Positions 1 to 7,754 of a stretch of DNA of 64,000 nucleotides are shown here, in pieces. This stretch comes from Paraflavitalea pollutisoli. Lineage in GTDB: Bacteria; Bacteroidota; Bacteroidia; Chitinophagales; Chitinophagaceae. The stretch lies in NCBI RefSeq assembly GCF_029360705.1, contig NZ_JARKMX010000008.1, positions 4,161,479 through 4,225,478 on the forward strand. Reading direction: 5' to 3'. Below the pieces are notes generated by a model, which worked only from the letters and a program-made list of their open reading frames with translations, ran no database searches and was not told the DNA's origin. Every line of letters begins with the position of its first letter. The first letter of the stretch is position 1. The position numbers and the translations under genes were made by a program.

Positions 1-1019
1 TAACCCTGCCGGCGGACGTGGTAGAAGAGATCATGCGTATAGATGGGCTCGACAATGTCGAAATCCCCAGCTCCATCATGATATCGCCCTCTATCGAAAC
101 AGATAGTTATAAATACACCTACCGCGAAAAAGCGGCCAACTACCTCGTAGGGCTCGGCTTCAACGAGATCTTTACCAACTCGATCACCAATGCCGCCTAC
201 TTCGATGAGGCTGAATTGGAAACAGCGGTAAAACTGCTCAATAACCTGAGTGCAGATCACAATATCATGCGTCCGTCGATGCTGGAAACCGGTTTGGAGG
301 CCATTGCCCATAACCTCAACCGCAAAAACCCCGACCTCCAGTTCTTCGAATATGGCAAAACCTATCATAAGCTGGCGCCGGGTAACTACAACGAGCACGA
401 ACATGTATGCCTCTACATCACTGGCCAGGTAAAAGAAGACTCCTGGAAAGGAAAGGGATATGCCGTTGATCTGTACTACATTAAAGGAATCGTGGCAAGA
501 ATATTGCAGCTCACGGGAATCACCAAAACCAGCTGGCAGGCTGTTACCACACAAAAGCTGGCCGATGGTTTGGAAGTGAAGCTCAACAACGAAGTGATTG
601 CCGTAATCGGCGCCGTAGCCCCCCATGAACTAAAGCGCTTTGACATCAAGCAACCAGTATTCTACGCAGATATCGACTGGGAATTGTTACTGAAAAAAGT
701 GGCCAAAGGAATACTCAAAGTGACCGAGCTCCCCAAACAGTTGCCGGCACACCGCGACCTCGCTATGATCGTGCCCAAGGTCTTGCCTTATGCCGACGTG
801 GAAGCCACTGTAAAGAAAACCCGCATCGAAAAACTGCAGAACATGCAGCTGTTCGACATCTTCGAAAGCGCCAAGCTGGGAGCAGATAAGAAGTCACTGG
901 CCGTCAGTTTCACTTTCCTCGATGAGGAAAAGACCCTTACCGATAAGGAGATCGATGGCATGATGAATAAGATCATGACCGCCCTGGAAAAAGAACTCCA
1001 GGCCGAGATCAGAAAATAA
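1..1019 (+). CDS. pheT: Phenylalanyl-tRNA synthetase beta subunit, C-terminal part (5' end outside window)
   Basis: This gene enters from the left edge: the reading frame is open from base 3, and a GTG at 18 lies inside the protein rather than being its start. The visible 333+ residues begin at the end of the B5 domain (VVEEIMRIDG), continue through the synthetase-like core (FNEIFTNSIT, then MRPSMLETGL and FFEYGKTY), and finish with the anticodon-binding FDX-ACB domain (PAHRDLAMIV near residue 240, then LFDIFESAKL). PheT forms the alpha2-beta2 enzyme that charges tRNA-Phe; the beta chain carries editing and tRNA-binding functions. It stops with TAA at 1017. A small coiled-coil gene and zapA follow on the same strand, an order I recall as common in Bacteroidota. 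Confidence 0.95.
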   Translation, partial: TLPADVVEEIMRIDGLDNVEIPSSIMISPSIETDSYKYTYREKAANYLVGLGFNEIFTNSITNAAYFDEAELETAVKLLNNLSADHNIMRPSMLETGLEAIAHNLNRKNPDLQFFEYGKTYHKLAPGNYNEHEHVCLYITGQVKEDSWKGKGYAVDLYYIKGIVARILQLTGITKTSWQAVTTQKLADGLEVKLNNEVIAVIGAVAPHELKRFDIKQPVFYADIDWELLLKKVAKGILKVTELPKQLPAHRDLAMIVPKVLPYADVEATVKKTRIEKLQNMQLFDIFESAKLGADKKSLAVSFTFLDEEKTLTDKEIDGMMNKIMTALEKELQAEIRK

Positions 1020-1122
1020 CCGGCCTGCTCATTCAAACCCGGAATGACAGCCACCTCCCCTTCCCGCTATGCCCCACCAGGTATGGCGGGCAGGAGGGCA
1101 AAGGCATATAAAACCTATAGGC

Positions 1123-1410
1123 ATGTCAGACACACAGCTACCTTGGAAGCGAATACAGGATAAACTGCAACAGGTGTTGCAGCAATACCAGGTGCTGCAA
1201 AAAGACAATGACCGGCTGACTAAAGAGGTAAAAGAGTTGAAAACCAGGGATGCAGCACAGGCAAAAAAGATCGGAGAACTGGAAAATAAGATCGCAGCAC
1301 TAAAAACGGCTACAGGTCAGCTCGATGAAGCCGATAAGAAAGATCTGGACAAACGCCTGCACCAGTACATCCGGGAAATTGACCGGTGTATTGCCATGCT
1401 AAGCCAGTAA
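1123..1410 (+). CDS. Small coiled-coil protein, possible ZapB-like partner of ZapA
   Basis: The 95-residue product is nearly all coiled coil: heptad-like Leu/Val/Ile spacing from about residue 8 to 70 with many Lys, Glu and Gln, then a short helical tail ending in MLSQ. I start it at the ATG at 1123 (MSDTQLPWKR). An upstream GTG at 1069 would add 18 residues rich in Gly, Arg and His that do not look like coiled coil. It lies between pheT and zapA. In gammaproteobacteria ZapA works with the coiled-coil protein ZapB at the division ring, so a similar role is plausible, but this is inference from position and shape; there is no sequence match I can assert. Confidence 0.7.
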   Translation: MSDTQLPWKRIQDKLQQVLQQYQVLQKDNDRLTKEVKELKTRDAAQAKKIGELENKIAALKTATGQLDEADKKDLDKRLHQYIREIDRCIAMLSQ

Positions 1411-1418
1411 GGTTAAAT

Positions 1419-1673
1419 CTAAACACGTTTCACTAAACGCATCTTTTGTTCATCTTCGCCCTGGGAAAGCTCTAAAGTGTAGATTCCATATGGCAGATCG
1501 TTGAGGCCCTTCCAGGTAACCGTGTTATCACCTTTGGGCACACTGGCCTCCATGCGTTGGCATTCTTCGCCTTGTTCGTCGCGCAGGATGGCTCGCAAGC
1601 TGGATCGGATGGGAGCTACTAATTCGAGTGTCAGGACATCGATGAAGATGGACGACTTTACTTTTGCAAACAT
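1419..1673 (-). CDS. Small beta-sandwich protein resembling a T9SS sorting domain without a signal peptide
   Basis: An 84-residue product if started at the ATG at 1673 (MFAKVKSSIF); the frame stays open to 1733 with another ATG, but the extra 20 residues (TPVFYVYTTK) look non-coding. The pattern resembles type IX secretion type A C-terminal sorting domains: a strand with LTLELVAPI, a turn with GEECQR, a GDNTVTW strand, LPYGIYTLEL, and a closing KMRLVKRV. Sorting domains of this type normally end large exported proteins, whereas this one stands alone and has no leader. It may be a cytoplasmic protein sharing the fold. It converges with the coiled-coil gene, ending 8 bases from it, and diverges from zapA. 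Confidence 0.6.
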   Translation of the reverse strand: MFAKVKSSIFIDVLTLELVAPIRSSLRAILRDEQGEECQRMEASVPKGDNTVTWKGLNDLPYGIYTLELSQGEDEQKMRLVKRV

Positions 1674-1769
1674 AGTTCGCTTGGTTTTGGTGGTGTAAAC
1701 ATAGAATACGGGTGTTCCAAATCCCTTCATCATCCAAAACGGTCCATTAAAGTCCAGAGTGTATCAAAA

Positions 1770-1790
1770 ACACAGATGTTAATTCTGTGT
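1770..1790. promoter_or_regulatory. Seven-base inverted repeat upstream of zapA
   Basis: ACACAGA at 1770-1776 and TCTGTGT at 1784-1790 form a perfect inverted repeat with a 7-base spacer. It lies in the short divergent region between the minus-strand sorting-domain-like gene and zapA, 38 bases before the zapA start. It could be an operator or a leader hairpin; nothing in the sequence decides between them. Confidence 0.4.
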
Positions 1791-1828
1791 GGATAAATAT
1801 AGAATAGTCTTTTCAAATTTGCAAGCAA

Positions 1829-2122
1829 ATGGAAGAATTAATTCCTATAAATGTCGTAATAGGTGACCGCACCTATCGTATCCGAATCGCTCCGTCTGAT
1901 GAAGAAGTGGTCCGCAAGACTATAAAACTCATAAATGACAAAATTATTGAGTTCAAGACCCAGTTTGCCGGAAAAGACATGCAGGACTACGTCGCCATGG
2001 TGGTACTGTGGTATGCCACCCAACAAAAAGCGGCCGGGGAAAACCAGCCGCTTATATCGAGTGAAACGGATAAACAATTAACATCCCTGGAGAAGGTCCT
2101 TGACCGCATCCTGCAAGGCTAA
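1829..2122 (+). CDS. zapA: Cell division protein ZapA
   Basis: A 97-residue ZapA family protein. The N-terminal globular part has the family pattern: INVVIGDRTYRIRI, then EEVVRKTIKLINDKI. A helical C-terminal part follows (QDYVAMVVLWYATQQK, ending LEKVLDRILQ). ZapA binds FtsZ and bundles its filaments at mid-cell. Length fits the family (about 90-110 residues). Start is the ATG at 1829. The gene follows the coiled-coil gene at 1123, but the minus-strand gene at 1419-1673 lies between them, so they are probably separate transcripts. A minus-strand gene faces its 3' end, and I saw no clear hairpin between them. Confidence 0.9.
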   Translation: MEELIPINVVIGDRTYRIRIAPSDEEVVRKTIKLINDKIIEFKTQFAGKDMQDYVAMVVLWYATQQKAAGENQPLISSETDKQLTSLEKVLDRILQG

Positions 2123-2165
2123 CATTTCCAACTGCCACCAGGCAATCCCCGGATACGCGTCCAGT

Positions 2166-3023
2166 TTATTTCTTCGTGGCGTTTTGATCCATATCGATCT
2201 TCATAGTAAAGGGGATTGAATTACCCATCACTTCCATGGTGCCTGTAGCATTCAGCGCCATGGTCAGTTTCCTGACCAGGCCACTGGCAGTCTCCATCGA
2301 CAATTGACCTTTGGAAGTACCTGCGAGGTTCATATCGATGGTCATACCATTGTTCTCCACCTGTCCTGCCTGGGTTAGCGTTCCTTCCATATCGATGATA
2401 GCTTCATCGTTCTTGATCTCCAACACTTTGTATTTCGTATGGACCTTTCCTTCTTTGGATATGGTAGAATCGGTCCAGCTGTCACCCACTTTCACCGGGT
2501 GATCGGGCAGCTTGGCGACCAGGTCGAAAATGGCACCTACTTTTTGACCGGCATTCAATACACCACCCGACATGCCCATAAAGCCGCTAGCCTTTTCTTT
2601 GTCATCGCCTCCTGTATCGTCGCTCTTGGTGATCACTCCTTTGCTGTCGATGGTAAGGTTATTGGTTTTACCCACCAGTTCATCCGCCTTCTTGGTCATA
2701 TCGTTGGCAGCGGCAGCATCCTTCTTATCGGTATCGTAGCTCATTTCCTGGCCCATTCCCTTCATGTTGGTCACCACGCGCTTTACCGTGCTGGCCAGGT
2801 CGTAGGCAGTGCCGGAAGCACCTTTCACCTCTACCAGCGAAGTAACCGTATTGTCATTGTTGATATCGATCGACTGGCCCATCATTTCCATACCGATGTT
2901 CATCTTGATAGCAGCCACCCGCTCTACCTGCTGGCCTTGCTTCAATACCACCTTGCGGCTCAGTGACTGGGCACTGACGGCAAACACAGACAGGAATAGC
3001 GGGATAAATAACAGCTTTTTCAT
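2166..3023 (-). CDS. Secreted protein resembling the DUF6263 family, unknown function
   Basis: A 285-residue protein with a cleavable signal peptide (MKKLLFIPLFLSVFAVSAQS; cleavage likely after SAQ). There is no lipobox Cys, so it should be free in the periplasm or secreted. The body contains repeated beta-strand-like segments such as VTSLVEVKG, GDSWTDSTIS and LAGTSKGQLSME, and is rich in Met, Gly and Lys. The layout, with a GQKVGAIFDLVAKLPDHPV stretch followed by a GDSW motif, resembles proteins called DUF6263 in Bacteroidota, but I assign this from memory only. It sits downstream of a thioredoxin-like exported protein on the same strand, with a terminator between them, so it is probably transcribed separately. 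A perfect palindrome CAATAATTATTG lies at 3028-3039 just before the start. Confidence 0.6.
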   Translation of the reverse strand: MKKLLFIPLFLSVFAVSAQSLSRKVVLKQGQQVERVAAIKMNIGMEMMGQSIDINNDNTVTSLVEVKGASGTAYDLASTVKRVVTNMKGMGQEMSYDTDKKDAAAANDMTKKADELVGKTNNLTIDSKGVITKSDDTGGDDKEKASGFMGMSGGVLNAGQKVGAIFDLVAKLPDHPVKVGDSWTDSTISKEGKVHTKYKVLEIKNDEAIIDMEGTLTQAGQVENNGMTIDMNLAGTSKGQLSMETASGLVRKLTMALNATGTMEVMGNSIPFTMKIDMDQNATKK

Positions 3024-3112
3024 ATTTCAATAATTATTGTATACTATTTGTAGTAAATAAGGATGTGATATTACAAAGAGACGGCCAATAAATAGCCACT
3101 CCTGCTATAAAT

Positions 3113-3150
3113 AAAAAAGGTGGACTTTCCGCTATCACAGAAAGCCCACC
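3113..3150 (-). terminator. Rho-independent terminator of the TlpA-like gene
   Basis: Read on the minus strand, an 11-bp stem (GGTGGGCTTTC pairing with GAAAGTCCACC, one G-T pair) is followed by TTTTTT. The arms are at 3140-3150 and 3119-3129, and the A-run on the plus strand is at 3113-3118. It lies 42 bases past the stop of the gene at 3192-4328 and separates it from the next gene. Confidence 0.8.
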
Positions 3151-3191
3151 AAAGTATGATATGGGCAGCCCTGTAGACCGCCCCGCTTAAA

Positions 3192-4328
3192 TTAGTTGAA
3201 CAATTCAGCCAGCTTTTTCTGAAGCTCCTCGCCACGCAGGTTCTTACCAATGATCTTTCCTTGCGGATCGATCAGCAGATTCTGGGGAATTGCCTGGATA
3301 CCGTATTGTACCGCTACCGCATTCTTCCAGAATTGCAGGTCCGACACGTGCGTCCAGGTCAGTTTGTCGTCATGAATGGCTTTGATCCATTTGTCCTTGG
3401 CATTGGGTTGATCCAGCGACACACCGAGTACATGGAATCCTTTCTCTTTGTATTTATTGAAAGCAGTCACCACATTGGGGTTTTCTGCCCGGCAGGGACC
3501 GCACCAGCTCGCCCAGAAGTCTACCAGTAAATATTTACCCTTGAAGGCAGACAGTTTTACGGGGTTGCCCAGGGTATCGTTTTGGGTAAAATCCATCGCA
3601 AAACGGCCAATGCCTGTTTTCTTGGCGATCTCGATCCGCTCAGCCCATTCTTTACCTGCTTTCGAATCTTTCACCTCAGCTGGCAAAGCCGCGAATACCG
3701 GCTCTACTTTTTCGGGCTTAATGTCGTAACCAGCAAATTGCTGGAACGCAAACAAGGCGATGGGAGATTTGGGATTGGCCTTAACATAAGTACCATATAC
3801 CTTTTCGTTCAATTCGTCCGATACGGCATCAGCCTGCGCATCTAGCCTGGCAGCTTCTTCTTTGTTGCCTGCCTTGTTGGCTTCTGCATAAGCTTTATAG
3901 ATATCCCGCATGCGGTCATTGTAAGGCTTGGCCAGATCGTTCAGCTTTACAAATTCGTCGTGGGCTTTGGAACCGCCGACCTTTACATTGCTAAAAGAAT
4001 CGGTGCTCGCCACGGTGATATTGCCGGGAGACAGATAAATGGAGGCATAATCACGTTGCATGGGCCTTCTCTGGGCAGATGCTGAAGTGGCAGCATACTT
4101 GACCCGCAAACTACTCAGCGTTGGCTTAGACAACTGGCCGGTAAAGGCATATTGGCCGTCTTTCGCCTGGGCGCTATCATTCTTGCGTTCGCCATCCACC
4201 GCGTAGGTAAGGTATACCCACTCGATCGGGTCACCGCTTTTGGGTAATTGGCCTTTGATGGTAAATTGCTGTGCCTGTGATGAAGTGGCCAGGGCCAGGG
4301 AGGCGCCAGCCAACAGTAGATATCTCAT
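3192..4328 (-). CDS. Exported TlpA-like thioredoxin protein with N-terminal DUF4369-type domain
   Basis: A 378-residue exported thiol-disulfide oxidoreductase. A signal peptide (MRYLLLAGASLALATSSQAQ) starts at the ATG at 4328; the frame is open 31 codons further up, but only this start gives a leader. Residues about 22-120 form a beta-rich domain typical of DUF4369 proteins (FTIKGQLPKSG). A charged helical region follows (PYNDRMRDIYKAYAEA). Residues about 235-378 are a TlpA/AhpC-like thioredoxin fold with active site WCGPC inside FWASWCGPCRAENP and the cis-Pro in QAIPQNLL. Such proteins reduce or isomerise disulfides in the periplasm and are common in several copies per Bacteroidota genome. 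The specific partner is unknown. A terminator follows. Confidence 0.88.
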   Translation of the reverse strand: MRYLLLAGASLALATSSQAQQFTIKGQLPKSGDPIEWVYLTYAVDGERKNDSAQAKDGQYAFTGQLSKPTLSSLRVKYAATSASAQRRPMQRDYASIYLSPGNITVASTDSFSNVKVGGSKAHDEFVKLNDLAKPYNDRMRDIYKAYAEANKAGNKEEAARLDAQADAVSDELNEKVYGTYVKANPKSPIALFAFQQFAGYDIKPEKVEPVFAALPAEVKDSKAGKEWAERIEIAKKTGIGRFAMDFTQNDTLGNPVKLSAFKGKYLLVDFWASWCGPCRAENPNVVTAFNKYKEKGFHVLGVSLDQPNAKDKWIKAIHDDKLTWTHVSDLQFWKNAVAVQYGIQAIPQNLLIDPQGKIIGKNLRGEELQKKLAELFN

Positions 4329-4602
4329 TGTAAGGAGGTTTTTCGTGATGTTACCGTACAATATTAGCGAAAACGCGGCTTTTTTATCATGCCACCCATC
4401 ACACAATTGATAGTAATCCATATTTTTATACGGATTGAAGCATTCAGCCAGTCTATACAGAAATTATGCAAATAGGTTCGGTGGAAAAAAAATGCTTGTT
4501 TAATTTCCGTACTTTCGCACATTAGCGTCTCACGTATGGACAATGCACTATACATAGTGACGATACATAATATGGTAGAACAATCAAAATCAATAAAAAC
4601 CA

Positions 4603-6168
4603 ATGGATGCGAACGCTTTAACCTATATACTTGGTGCAGTGGGGGTGGCAGTAGGAATCGTTGCCGGCAAATTCATCTTTGCTAAAAACACCCAGAAACA
4701 AATAGACGAGGCCGATTTACAGGCTAAGAAATTGCTCGCCGACGCTCAGACCCAAGCCGAAACCGTTAAACAACAAAGACAGTTAGAAGCGAAAGAAAAG
4801 TTCTTACAACTTAAAAGTGAACACGAAAAAGAGGTTGGAGAGCGTAACCGTAAATTAGGAGAGTCTGAAAACAGGGTTCGTCAGAAAGAACAGACGATCA
4901 ACCAGAAAGTCGACCAGCTCGATAAACAGGTGAAGGAAAATGAAGCGATCAAAGAGAACCTGAACCGCCAGATCGAAGTAGTCAACCTGAAGCGCACAGA
5001 ACTCGAAAAACACCAGGAAGAGCATATCCGCCGCCTGGAAAAGATTGCTGGCCTTACTGCCGAAGAAGCCAAGAAACAATTGGTAGAAAGTCTAAAACAG
5101 GAAGCCACCACCCAGGCCCTGGCGCTCCAACAGGAGATCATCGACGACGCCAAGCAAAAAGCCAACAAAGAAGCCCGCAAGATCATCATTCAGTCTATAC
5201 AGCGTACTGCTGCAGAGCAGGCTATTGAAAACTCCATCACTGTTTTCAACCTGGAAAGCGACGAGATCAAAGGACAGATCATCGGCCGTGAAGGTCGTAA
5301 CATCCGCGCCATTGAAGCCGCTACCGGTGTAGACCTGATCGTAGACGATACCCCCGAAGCGATCATCCTGTCATCTTTCGATCCGCTCCGCCGGGAAATT
5401 GCCCGTCTTAGCTTGACGCGCCTGGTTACCGATGGCCGCATCCACCCGGCCCGTATCGAAGAGATCGTCGAAAAGACCCGTCGCCAGATCGAAGAGCAGG
5501 TGATGGAGATCGGCGAGCGTACGGTGATCGAACTCGGTATCCACGGCTTGCACAAAGAGCTGGTACGGATCGTCGGTAAAATGCGTTTCCGTTCTTCTTA
5601 CGGACAGAACCTGTTGATGCACAGCCGTGAAGTCGCCAATTTGTGTGGTATCATGGCGGCCGAACTGGGCCTCAACCCCAAATTAGCCAAACGTGCCGGT
5701 CTGCTCCACGATATTGGTAAAGTACCCGACGAGGAGTCTGAACTGAGCCACGCCCTGCTGGGTGCAAAACTTGCTGAGAAATATGGCGAGAACCCTGCCG
5801 TGGTAAATGCCATCGGTGCTCACCACGATGAAATGGAGATGCAATATGTAATCTCCCCCATCGTACAGGCTTGTGACGCGATCAGCGGTGCCCGCCCAGG
5901 TGCCCGTCGTGAGATCATGCAGCAGTACCTCCAGCGTATCAAAGACCTGGAAAATATGGCCCTGTCGTATAATGGTGTGGAAAAGGCGTATGCGATTCAG
6001 GCCGGCCGTGAACTGCGCGTCATTGTAGAAGCAGATAAAGTAACTGACTCAGAATCAGACAAACTGTCTTTTGAGATCGCTCAAAAGATCCAAACAGAGA
6101 TGACTTTCCCGGGCCAGATCAAGGTGACCGTGATCCGCGAGAAACGCTCTGTAAACGTTGCCAGATAA
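4603..6168 (+). CDS. rny: Ribonuclease Y
   Basis: A 521-residue membrane-anchored endoribonuclease that starts mRNA turnover. One N-terminal membrane helix ([19 protein letters not shown], residues 5-24) is followed by a long charged coiled coil to about residue 190, a KH RNA-binding domain (about 205-270; [17 protein letters not shown]), and an HD domain with [12 protein letters not shown] near residue 367-377 and a second metal-binding HHDEME segment. Length matches the family. The start is the ATG at 4603 (MDANALTY). A weak -7-like element TACTTTCG at 4510-4517 would give an 80-base leader. Location between zapA and rplS suggests a housekeeping locus. Confidence 0.97.
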   Translation: MDANALTYILGAVGVAVGIVAGKFIFAKNTQKQIDEADLQAKKLLADAQTQAETVKQQRQLEAKEKFLQLKSEHEKEVGERNRKLGESENRVRQKEQTINQKVDQLDKQVKENEAIKENLNRQIEVVNLKRTELEKHQEEHIRRLEKIAGLTAEEAKKQLVESLKQEATTQALALQQEIIDDAKQKANKEARKIIIQSIQRTAAEQAIENSITVFNLESDEIKGQIIGREGRNIRAIEAATGVDLIVDDTPEAIILSSFDPLRREIARLSLTRLVTDGRIHPARIEEIVEKTRRQIEEQVMEIGERTVIELGIHGLHKELVRIVGKMRFRSSYGQNLLMHSREVANLCGIMAAELGLNPKLAKRAGLLHDIGKVPDEESELSHALLGAKLAEKYGENPAVVNAIGAHHDEMEMQYVISPIVQACDAISGARPGARREIMQQYLQRIKDLENMALSYNGVEKAYAIQAGRELRVIVEADKVTDSESDKLSFEIAQKIQTEMTFPGQIKVTVIREKRSVNVAR

Positions 6169-6208
6169 AATATTCAGCAGATTTAGCAGTAAATTAAAAA
6201 GAATCTGC

Positions 6209-6216
6209 TACCTTTG
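6209..6216 (+). promoter_or_regulatory. Bacteroidota-type -7 element of rplS
   Basis: TACCTTTG matches the Bacteroidota -7 consensus TAnnTTTG exactly, 22 bases before the rplS ATG. I do not see a convincing TTG at the expected -33 distance. Confidence 0.6.
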
Positions 6217-6238
6217 CCATCCTTAAAAATTGAAGATC

Positions 6239-6607
6239 ATGGACGCAGCAGTTCAATTCGTACACGAGCAACTGATCGGTAAAAAAGAATTCCCCGCTTT
6301 TAAAGCAGGTGATAACATTACCGTAAATTATAAGATTATTGAAGGTGGTAAAGAGCGTATCCAGGGATTCCGCGGTGATGTAATCAAACGTCAGGGCTCT
6401 GGTGGTACTGCTACTTTCACTGTTCGCAAGATTTCTGATGGTATTGGTGTTGAAAGGACTTTCCCTTTCTTCTCTCCTAACATCGAGTCTATCGAATTGA
6501 ACAAATCTGGTCGCGTACGCCGTGCCAAACTGTTTTTCCAACGCGAACGTAGCGGTAAAAGCGCTCGTATCAAGGAAAAGCGTATGGCTGTTGCAGCTAA
6601 AGCTTAA
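6239..6607 (+). CDS. rplS: 50S ribosomal protein L19
   Basis: A 122-residue L19, located at the 30S-50S interface. Family motifs are visible in order: [44 protein letters not shown] and [21 protein letters not shown]. The C-terminal tail is basic ([13 protein letters not shown]). I use the ATG at 6239 ([10 protein letters not shown]); a TTG three codons earlier is in frame, but the ATG gives the usual L19 beginning. The gene has its own exact -7 box upstream and a strong terminator downstream, so it appears to be a single-gene transcript rather than part of the common rpsP-rimM-trmD-rplS operon. Confidence 0.97.
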   Translation: MDAAVQFVHEQLIGKKEFPAFKAGDNITVNYKIIEGGKERIQGFRGDVIKRQGSGGTATFTVRKISDGIGVERTFPFFSPNIESIELNKSGRVRRAKLFFQRERSGKSARIKEKRMAVAAKA

Positions 6608-6631
6608 TTTTCAGCTCGTTACAAATTATAG

Positions 6632-6662
6632 AGCGGAACCTTCGCGGTTCCGCTTTTTTTTC
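6632..6662 (+). terminator. Rho-independent terminator of rplS
   Basis: Arms AGCGGAACC (6632-6640) and GGTTCCGCT (6646-6654) pair perfectly around the loop TTCGC and are followed by a run of T to about 6661. It lies 25 bases past the rplS stop. Confidence 0.92.
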
Positions 6663-6710
6663 GCTATGCCTTTAACTGGCTGCGAGTAAGCCGACTTCCG
6701 TTTCAACCAG

Positions 6711-6990
6711 GAACGGATTGCTGTTATTCGTTATCCCCTGCACAACTTCTGGCAGGCTGAATATTACCTTTTCGAATTCCCCATCGACGGCCGGCTGTTA
6801 CTCAGTTTTCCCTGCACAACTATTACAGGCTGAACTCGGTCTCTTTTCTCAATTATAGCCACTGACGGCTTTCTTACTCAGTTTTTCCTGCACTACCTTG
6901 ACAGCTGAACTCGCCCTATTCTTCGTATTATCCATCAACTCCGCCCCTTTACACAACTTTCCCTGCAAAACCTTGAGGCCTTCGTAGCAC
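6711..6990. repeat. Degenerate 75-bp tandem repeat, about four copies
   Basis: A core reading roughly TTnCCCTGCACAACT recurs with CCTG at 6737, 6811, 6887 and 6962, a spacing of 74-76 bases. Each copy is preceded by a related segment, such as GACGGCCGGCTGTTACTCAG at 6787-6806 and GACGGCTTTCTTACTCAG near 6863, and most are followed by AGGCTGAA or AGCTGAAC. Copies are diverged but in register. A 75-base period is 25 codons, yet stop codons (TGA in GGCTGA) recur and no frame stays open, so this is not a coding repeat now. Confidence 0.65.
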
Positions 6991-7493
6991 AGGCTGCCGA
7001 TTACCTAGGTCCCTGCCATCCCACCGCTCGCCTGTTCACTTTCCCGTCCTTTTCATTCCTTGCTATTACTGCCTGCCTGCTCTCCACCTGGCCATCCAAC
7101 CCCCAAACCATTCCTACTCACCCCTTCTCTCAACACTTTCCATTTCGCCTCAACAGCACCATTGATTTCTCTCCTCCCTAAACGTCTTCACCTTTTCTTC
7201 CCCAATTCCGCCTGTCGCCGCCCATTTCGCCTCCACGAAATCCATTCCTGCTAGCCCATCATCGCAGGCACCCCTGGCTGCCATGCGCATGCAACCGTTT
7301 GTGCACGGCATTACTAGATAAACCTTTCCAAACCATTCATCCCCAATCCTGTTGCAACAAATCCCTACTTTTGTTAACCGCAAGTGAAATACCTTATGCG
7401 GGTAGTTTTTGCAGGTAATTTGTATCGAGGTTTATGCGTTTTACCTATGAAAAGATGTAATTTCGTTTTTCAATATTAAAATCTAAGAGTACC
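6991..7493. other. Gene-free stretch with strong pyrimidine bias on the plus strand
   Basis: Between the 75-bp repeats and tatA I find no credible gene. From about 6990 to 7330 the plus strand is strongly enriched in C and T, with long runs such as CTTCACCTTTTCTTCCCC at 7188-7205. Short open frames here consist of Pro, Leu, Ser and Thr-rich sequence and look like composition artefacts. The last 110 bases before tatA are AT-rich and probably hold its promoter, though I see no exact TAnnTTTG box. Confidence 0.6.
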
Positions 7494-7724
7494 ATGCTTG
7501 TAGCAAACAATTTACTGATGATCTCGATGCCTGGTGGTATGGAGTGGGTGCTGATCATTCTGGCTGTACTGATCCTGTTCGGTGGCCGTAAGATCCCTGA
7601 ATTCATGAGGGGTATCGGTAAAGGTATCCGTGAATTCAACGATGCCAAGAACAACGTGAAGAAAGAGATTGAAGAAGGCATGAGCGAAAAGGACAAGAAA
7701 GCTCCTACTACTCCTGCACAATAA
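7494..7724 (+). CDS. tatA: Sec-independent protein translocase TatA/TatE
   Basis: A 76-residue TatA-type subunit, the pore-forming component that exports folded twin-arginine substrates. A single membrane helix (WVLIILAVLILFGG, residues about 18-31) is followed by the family hinge and amphipathic helix (GRKIPEFMRGIGKGIREF), then a charged tail ending APTTPAQ. The ATG at 7494 is used; an in-frame ATG at 7518 (MISMPGG) would give a more typical TatA N terminus of a few residues before the helix, so the start could be there. gatA follows after 30 bases, possibly on the same transcript. No tatC is in the window. Confidence 0.93.
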   Translation: MLVANNLLMISMPGGMEWVLIILAVLILFGGRKIPEFMRGIGKGIREFNDAKNNVKKEIEEGMSEKDKKAPTTPAQ

Positions 7725-7754
7725 GTCTCACTTTAACGGAGATTTCTAACCGAT

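Noticed and set aside
4329-4340. AAGGAGG-like ribosome-binding site near the TlpA-like start
   Set aside because: On the coding (minus) strand the sequence is CCTCCTT, the complement of a Shine-Dalgarno site, so it cannot act as one.
4364-4603. Minus-strand open frame upstream of the TlpA-like gene
   Set aside because: It covers the promoter regions of two divergent genes and has poor coding character.
7060-7254. Plus-strand open frame of 64 codons before tatA
   Set aside because: Pro/Leu/Ser/Thr product of the pyrimidine tract; composition artefact.
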